From: DAHUXN01 sp050746905
GTDB lineage: Bacteria; Acidobacteriota; Terriglobia; Acidiferrales; UBA7541
Assembly (NCBI GenBank): GCA_050746905.1
Contig: JBOGNJ010000175.1
Location: 1-64,000 of the forward strand
Length of the DNA stretch: 64,000 bases
Direction: 5' to 3'
Shown: piece by piece, positions 61,504 through 64,000 of the stretch
Layout: each line of letters begins with the position of its first letter
Numbering within the stretch: the first letter of the stretch is position 1
The notes under the pieces: model-generated
What the model was told of the DNA's origin: nothing
Database searches by the model: none
Seen by the model: only the letters and a program-made list of their open reading frames with translations
Translations under genes and position numbers: made by a program

Positions 61504-62451
61504 CTACAAACGCACTGCCGAAATGACGCGCGGAATGCCCGCCAGATCGTTGGTGACGCGAATTTCACGCCACGCGGGAGATGCCTCGAAGAGAGGGTGC
61601 ACACCCTTCAGCGCCCCGTAGCCGATCTCGAGCACCAGCAATCCTGCACTTCGCAGTAAACCCACAGCCTGCGCCATTAGGGGCGCGTAGATCTCCGTAC
61701 CGCTCGCGCCGCAAAAAAGCGCCTCGTGCGGTTCATGCTCGCGCACTTCGCGTCGCAATTGCGTTTCTTCATTGCGCGCGACATACGGCGGATTGCTGAC
61801 AATCAAATCGAACGCCCCTGTTTCACTCGTAAGCGCCTCAAGCAAACTGCATTCGACAAAACGAATGCGTTTTGTGACGCAGTGTCGTGCCGCATTTCGC
61901 GCCGCGACGGTCAGTGCGGCCGAAGAAATGTCCGTCGCGAAAATTTCGGCATGCGGAAATTCCTGAGCCAGCGCCACAGCAATACAGCCAGAGCCCGTGC
62001 CAACGTCCGCAATTCGTAGCGGTTCATTCGTGCATCCTTTGCCCAGACGTTCCAGAGCGATTTCGATGACGTGCTCGGTCTCCGGCCGCGGAATCAGCAC
62101 CGCGGGCGTCACTTCAAATTCGAGTCCCCAGAATTCCTGTTTGCCGGTGAGATATTGCGTCGGCGCGCCCGCCGCGCGGTGCGCCACTAATTTGAAATAC
62201 TTGTCCGCCTCTTCCGCATCGAGCGACGCTTCGGGATGCGCGTAAAGCCATGCTCGGTCGCGTCCGAGCGCATGCATCAGCAACAATTCCGCCCCAAGCC
62301 CGTGCGACGGAACCTCTGCGTCACGCAGTCGAGCCATCGCGTTTCGCAGCGCAGCGCGGACATTCGTCGTTGCTGCATTTTCATCGCGCGCCGCGCTTGA
62401 CACTTCTGCGGAAATCGTCGCGCGCTTCTCTTTTGCCCTGGCCATCGTCAT
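61504..62451 (-). CDS. prmC: Release factor glutamine N5-methyltransferase
   Basis: PrmC methylates the Gln of the GGQ motif in release factors, using SAM. The 315-aa protein has an N-terminal helical domain (about 30-110, ALGRDRAWLYAHPEASL), then IPRPETEHVIEIAL, the SAM motif ADVGTGSGCIAVALAQEFP, and NPPYVARNEETQLRREV, the substrate-Gln NPPY motif. A basic N-terminal extension (ARAKEKRATISAEV) is present; an internal start is possible. It begins 12 nt after prfA, the classic pairing with its substrate gene. Confidence 0.94.
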   Translation of the reverse strand: MTMARAKEKRATISAEVSSAARDENAATTNVRAALRNAMARLRDAEVPSHGLGAELLLMHALGRDRAWLYAHPEASLDAEEADKYFKLVAHRAAGAPTQYLTGKQEFWGLEFEVTPAVLIPRPETEHVIEIALERLGKGCTNEPLRIADVGTGSGCIAVALAQEFPHAEIFATDISSAALTVAARNAARHCVTKRIRFVECSLLEALTSETGAFDLIVSNPPYVARNEETQLRREVREHEPHEALFCGASGTEIYAPLMAQAVGLLRSAGLLVLEIGYGALKGVHPLFEASPAWREIRVTNDLAGIPRVISAVRL

Positions 62452-62463
62452 CTCGCTGTCATA

Positions 62464-63555
62464 TCAGCTCGCCACCAGTTCTTGATTCAGCCGCTCGGCT
62501 TCGTAATGCGTAATCAGCGCATCCACCAGCGGGCCCAGCTTGCCGTCCATTACTTCCGTCAATTGATGAAGCGTCAACCCGATGCGATGGTCGCTCACGC
62601 GGTTCTGCGGAAAATTGTACGTGCGAATTTTTTCCGAACGGTCGCCCGTCTTGATTTGCCCGCGGCGCTCGGCGGCGATTAGCTGATGCTGCTTTTCCTG
62701 CTCCATTTCATAAAGACGCGTGCGCAGCACGCGCATCGCCTTGGCGCGATTTTTGATTTGCGATTTCTCGTCCTGCTGCGAAACCACAAGGCCCGTCGGG
62801 ATGTGCGTGATGCGCACCGCGGAGTAAGTCGTGTTCACCGATTGCCCGCCCGGGCCTGAAGAGCAAAAAGTGTCGATGCGCAAATCCTTCGGCTCGATTT
62901 TAATATCGATGTCATCCGCTTCAGGCAGCACCGCGACCGTTGCAGCCGACGTGTGAATACGCCCCTGTTGCTCCGTCGCCGGAACGCGTTGCACGCGATG
63001 CACGCCGCTCTCGTACTTCAGCTTCGAATAAACTTTCTGCCCCTGAATCGCCGCGATGATTTCCTTTACGCCGCCGATGGACGACGCGGAACTCTCCAGT
63101 ACCTCCACGCGCCAGCCCTGCGATTCCGCGTAACGCGAATACATGCGAAAAAGTTCGCCCGCGAAAAGCGAAGCCTCATCGCCGCCCGTGCCCGCGCGAA
63201 TTTCGACGATGACGTTTTTCTCGTCATTGGGATCCCTCGGCAGCAGCAACATTTTCAAGTCGCACTCCACCGTCTCGCGGCGCGCTTCAAGCGTGTGCTG
63301 CTCGTCATGTGCCAGTTGCTTCATCTCTGCGTCGTCCGCTTCCTCGATCATCTGTTTCGCGCCCGCAATCCCTTTTTCAATTTCCTTCCACTCGCGATAT
63401 TTCTCCGCAATCGGAGAAAGCTCCGCGTGCATCTTCGCCACTTTCTGGTACCGCCCCGAATCCTCGTGCACTTCCTGCGAAGACAACTCTGCATTCAGCT
63501 CGTCGTAGCGAGTCTCGATTTGCTCGAGTTTTTGAAACATGCTTAGTGTCGTCAT
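62464..63555 (-). CDS. prfA: Peptide chain release factor 1
   Basis: RF1 reads UAA and UAG stop codons and triggers peptide release. The 363-aa length is standard. The anticodon-like PxT tripeptide region reads PATEQQGRIHTSAATVAVLP, and the GGQ motif is in CSSGPGGQSVNTTYSAVRIT. The N-terminal helices (LEQIETRYDELNAELSSQEV) and the C-terminal segment (NFPQNRVSDHRIGLTLHQL) match RF1 rather than RF2. Its partner methyltransferase prmC follows immediately. Confidence 0.96.
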   Translation of the reverse strand: MTTLSMFQKLEQIETRYDELNAELSSQEVHEDSGRYQKVAKMHAELSPIAEKYREWKEIEKGIAGAKQMIEEADDAEMKQLAHDEQHTLEARRETVECDLKMLLLPRDPNDEKNVIVEIRAGTGGDEASLFAGELFRMYSRYAESQGWRVEVLESSASSIGGVKEIIAAIQGQKVYSKLKYESGVHRVQRVPATEQQGRIHTSAATVAVLPEADDIDIKIEPKDLRIDTFCSSGPGGQSVNTTYSAVRITHIPTGLVVSQQDEKSQIKNRAKAMRVLRTRLYEMEQEKQHQLIAAERRGQIKTGDRSEKIRTYNFPQNRVSDHRIGLTLHQLTEVMDGKLGPLVDALITHYEAERLNQELVAS

Positions 63556-63866
63556 GGAAAAGCTCCAATAAAAACCGCAGCGTGAATGAAAGTAAAAAAG
63601 TGAATCGGTTCAGGCGGAAAAGTGCCACGCCTCAGCGTGGGGCTCAGGAGGTAGCCCTAATAGAAGGAAGCAAACTTCATGATGGATACAGAATAGCCGC
63701 CGCAAACACGACTGTCAAATCCACGTCCGGGTAGTGTCTCAGTTTGGCCAGACTCCATAAGACGCTTCGGGTTACTCCGGCAATGGAACATGGTTCCGGC
63801 AGATCGCGTTTGGAGTCTGGAAGCCTTGGTGAGACAATTAGGCCATTGAACAATAGGAGCGGTAGC
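63556..63866. other. Gene-free stretch with a short hairpin
   Basis: About 310 bp between prfA (minus) and the next plus-strand start. A 6-bp hairpin CCACGC-ctca-GCGTGG lies at 63625-63640, perhaps a REP-like unit or part of a terminator. I see no convincing reading frame. Confidence 0.45.
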
Positions 63867-64000
63867 ATGAAATATCGAATTGCTATGTGCGCGAGTGCGG
63901 GCTTTCTCGTTGCGGGCTTTTGGGCACTTTATTTCGCACGCGCAAACAAGGGCAATCCGATGACACCAATTGTGTACAATCTCGTCCTTTTAACTCAACC
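63867..64000 (+). CDS. Putative membrane protein, 3' partial
   Basis: ATG 63867 has a good SD (AGGAG) spaced 7 nt, and the frame is open to the right edge. The visible 44 residues start MKYRIAMCASAGFLVAGFWA, continue LYFARANKGNPMTPIVYN, and look like an N-terminal TM helix followed by the start of a second hydrophobic stretch (LVLLTQ). Family cannot be read from this fragment. Confidence 0.55.
   Translation, partial: MKYRIAMCASAGFLVAGFWALYFARANKGNPMTPIVYNLVLLTQ

Noticed and set aside
1..64000. CRISPR array, prophage or insertion sequence
   Set aside because: No regularly spaced repeats, no integrase, capsid or transposase motifs, and no terminal inverted repeats were seen.

Overview
The window reads as a chromosomal contig from an Acidobacteriota bacterium, most likely class Terriglobia. 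This is inferred from gene content, not from a marker gene. Pointers are an Oar-like TonB receptor remnant with an N-terminal carboxypeptidase-regulatory domain, a one-component winged-helix/TM/TPR regulator, DUF3617-like secreted proteins, several zinc-ribbon membrane proteins, and a radical SAM protein resembling tetraether/membrane-spanning-lipid synthases. There is one tRNA (Ala-TGC). I saw no rRNA, CRISPR array, IS element or prophage.

0-11 kb: a partial zinc-ribbon RDD membrane protein; leuA-leuB (4-nt overlap) divergent from a LysR regulator across a 24-bp near-palindrome; an aminotransferase/amino-acid permease pair; a PilZ protein; a small zinc-ribbon protein; DUF72; and a LemA/M48 pair whose M48 member has lost HExxH.

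11-27 kb: the most unusual region. About fifteen consecutive minus-strand genes encode envelope or exported proteins, mostly with their own Shine-Dalgarno and a signal peptide, lipobox or TM helix. They include three paralogous lipoproteins (one frameshifted), two DUF3617-like proteins, a zinc-ribbon/TM/OmpA fusion, a zinc-ribbon DUF4870-like protein, a 514-aa lipoprotein, and large secreted proteins, three of which end in a shared GPRG-type tail. A divergent winged-helix/TM/TPR regulator borders the array. This is the best candidate for an undescribed system.

30-41 kb: after tRNA-Ala, a minus-strand run encodes a pyruvate-oxidase-like ThDP enzyme, a GlcD/GlpC-type FAD-FeS dehydrogenase, an SDR, a stand-alone sensory-rhodopsin-transducer (ASRT) protein, an enolase-superfamily dehydratase and a YoaK-type membrane protein. 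It is divergent from a GH15 glucoamylase/trehalase. Together they suggest carbohydrate or sugar-acid oxidation. Two of the redox enzymes end in C-terminal TM anchors.

41-49 kb: an alpha/beta hydrolase, a YdeI-family protein, an FmdB zinc ribbon, an SDR with Trp at the expected catalytic Tyr, a cyanophycinase-like S51 peptidase, the Tes/Mss-like radical SAM protein with a strong terminator, and a TonB-receptor pseudogene with two frameshifts and a large internal deletion.

49-64 kb: mostly housekeeping genes: an Arg-rich protein with a possible GIY-YIG-like end, queG, a PuuD-like membrane protein, a glycosyltransferase, lon (with terminator), cca, a SpoIIE phosphatase, dinB, prmC, prfA, and a partial membrane protein at the right edge.
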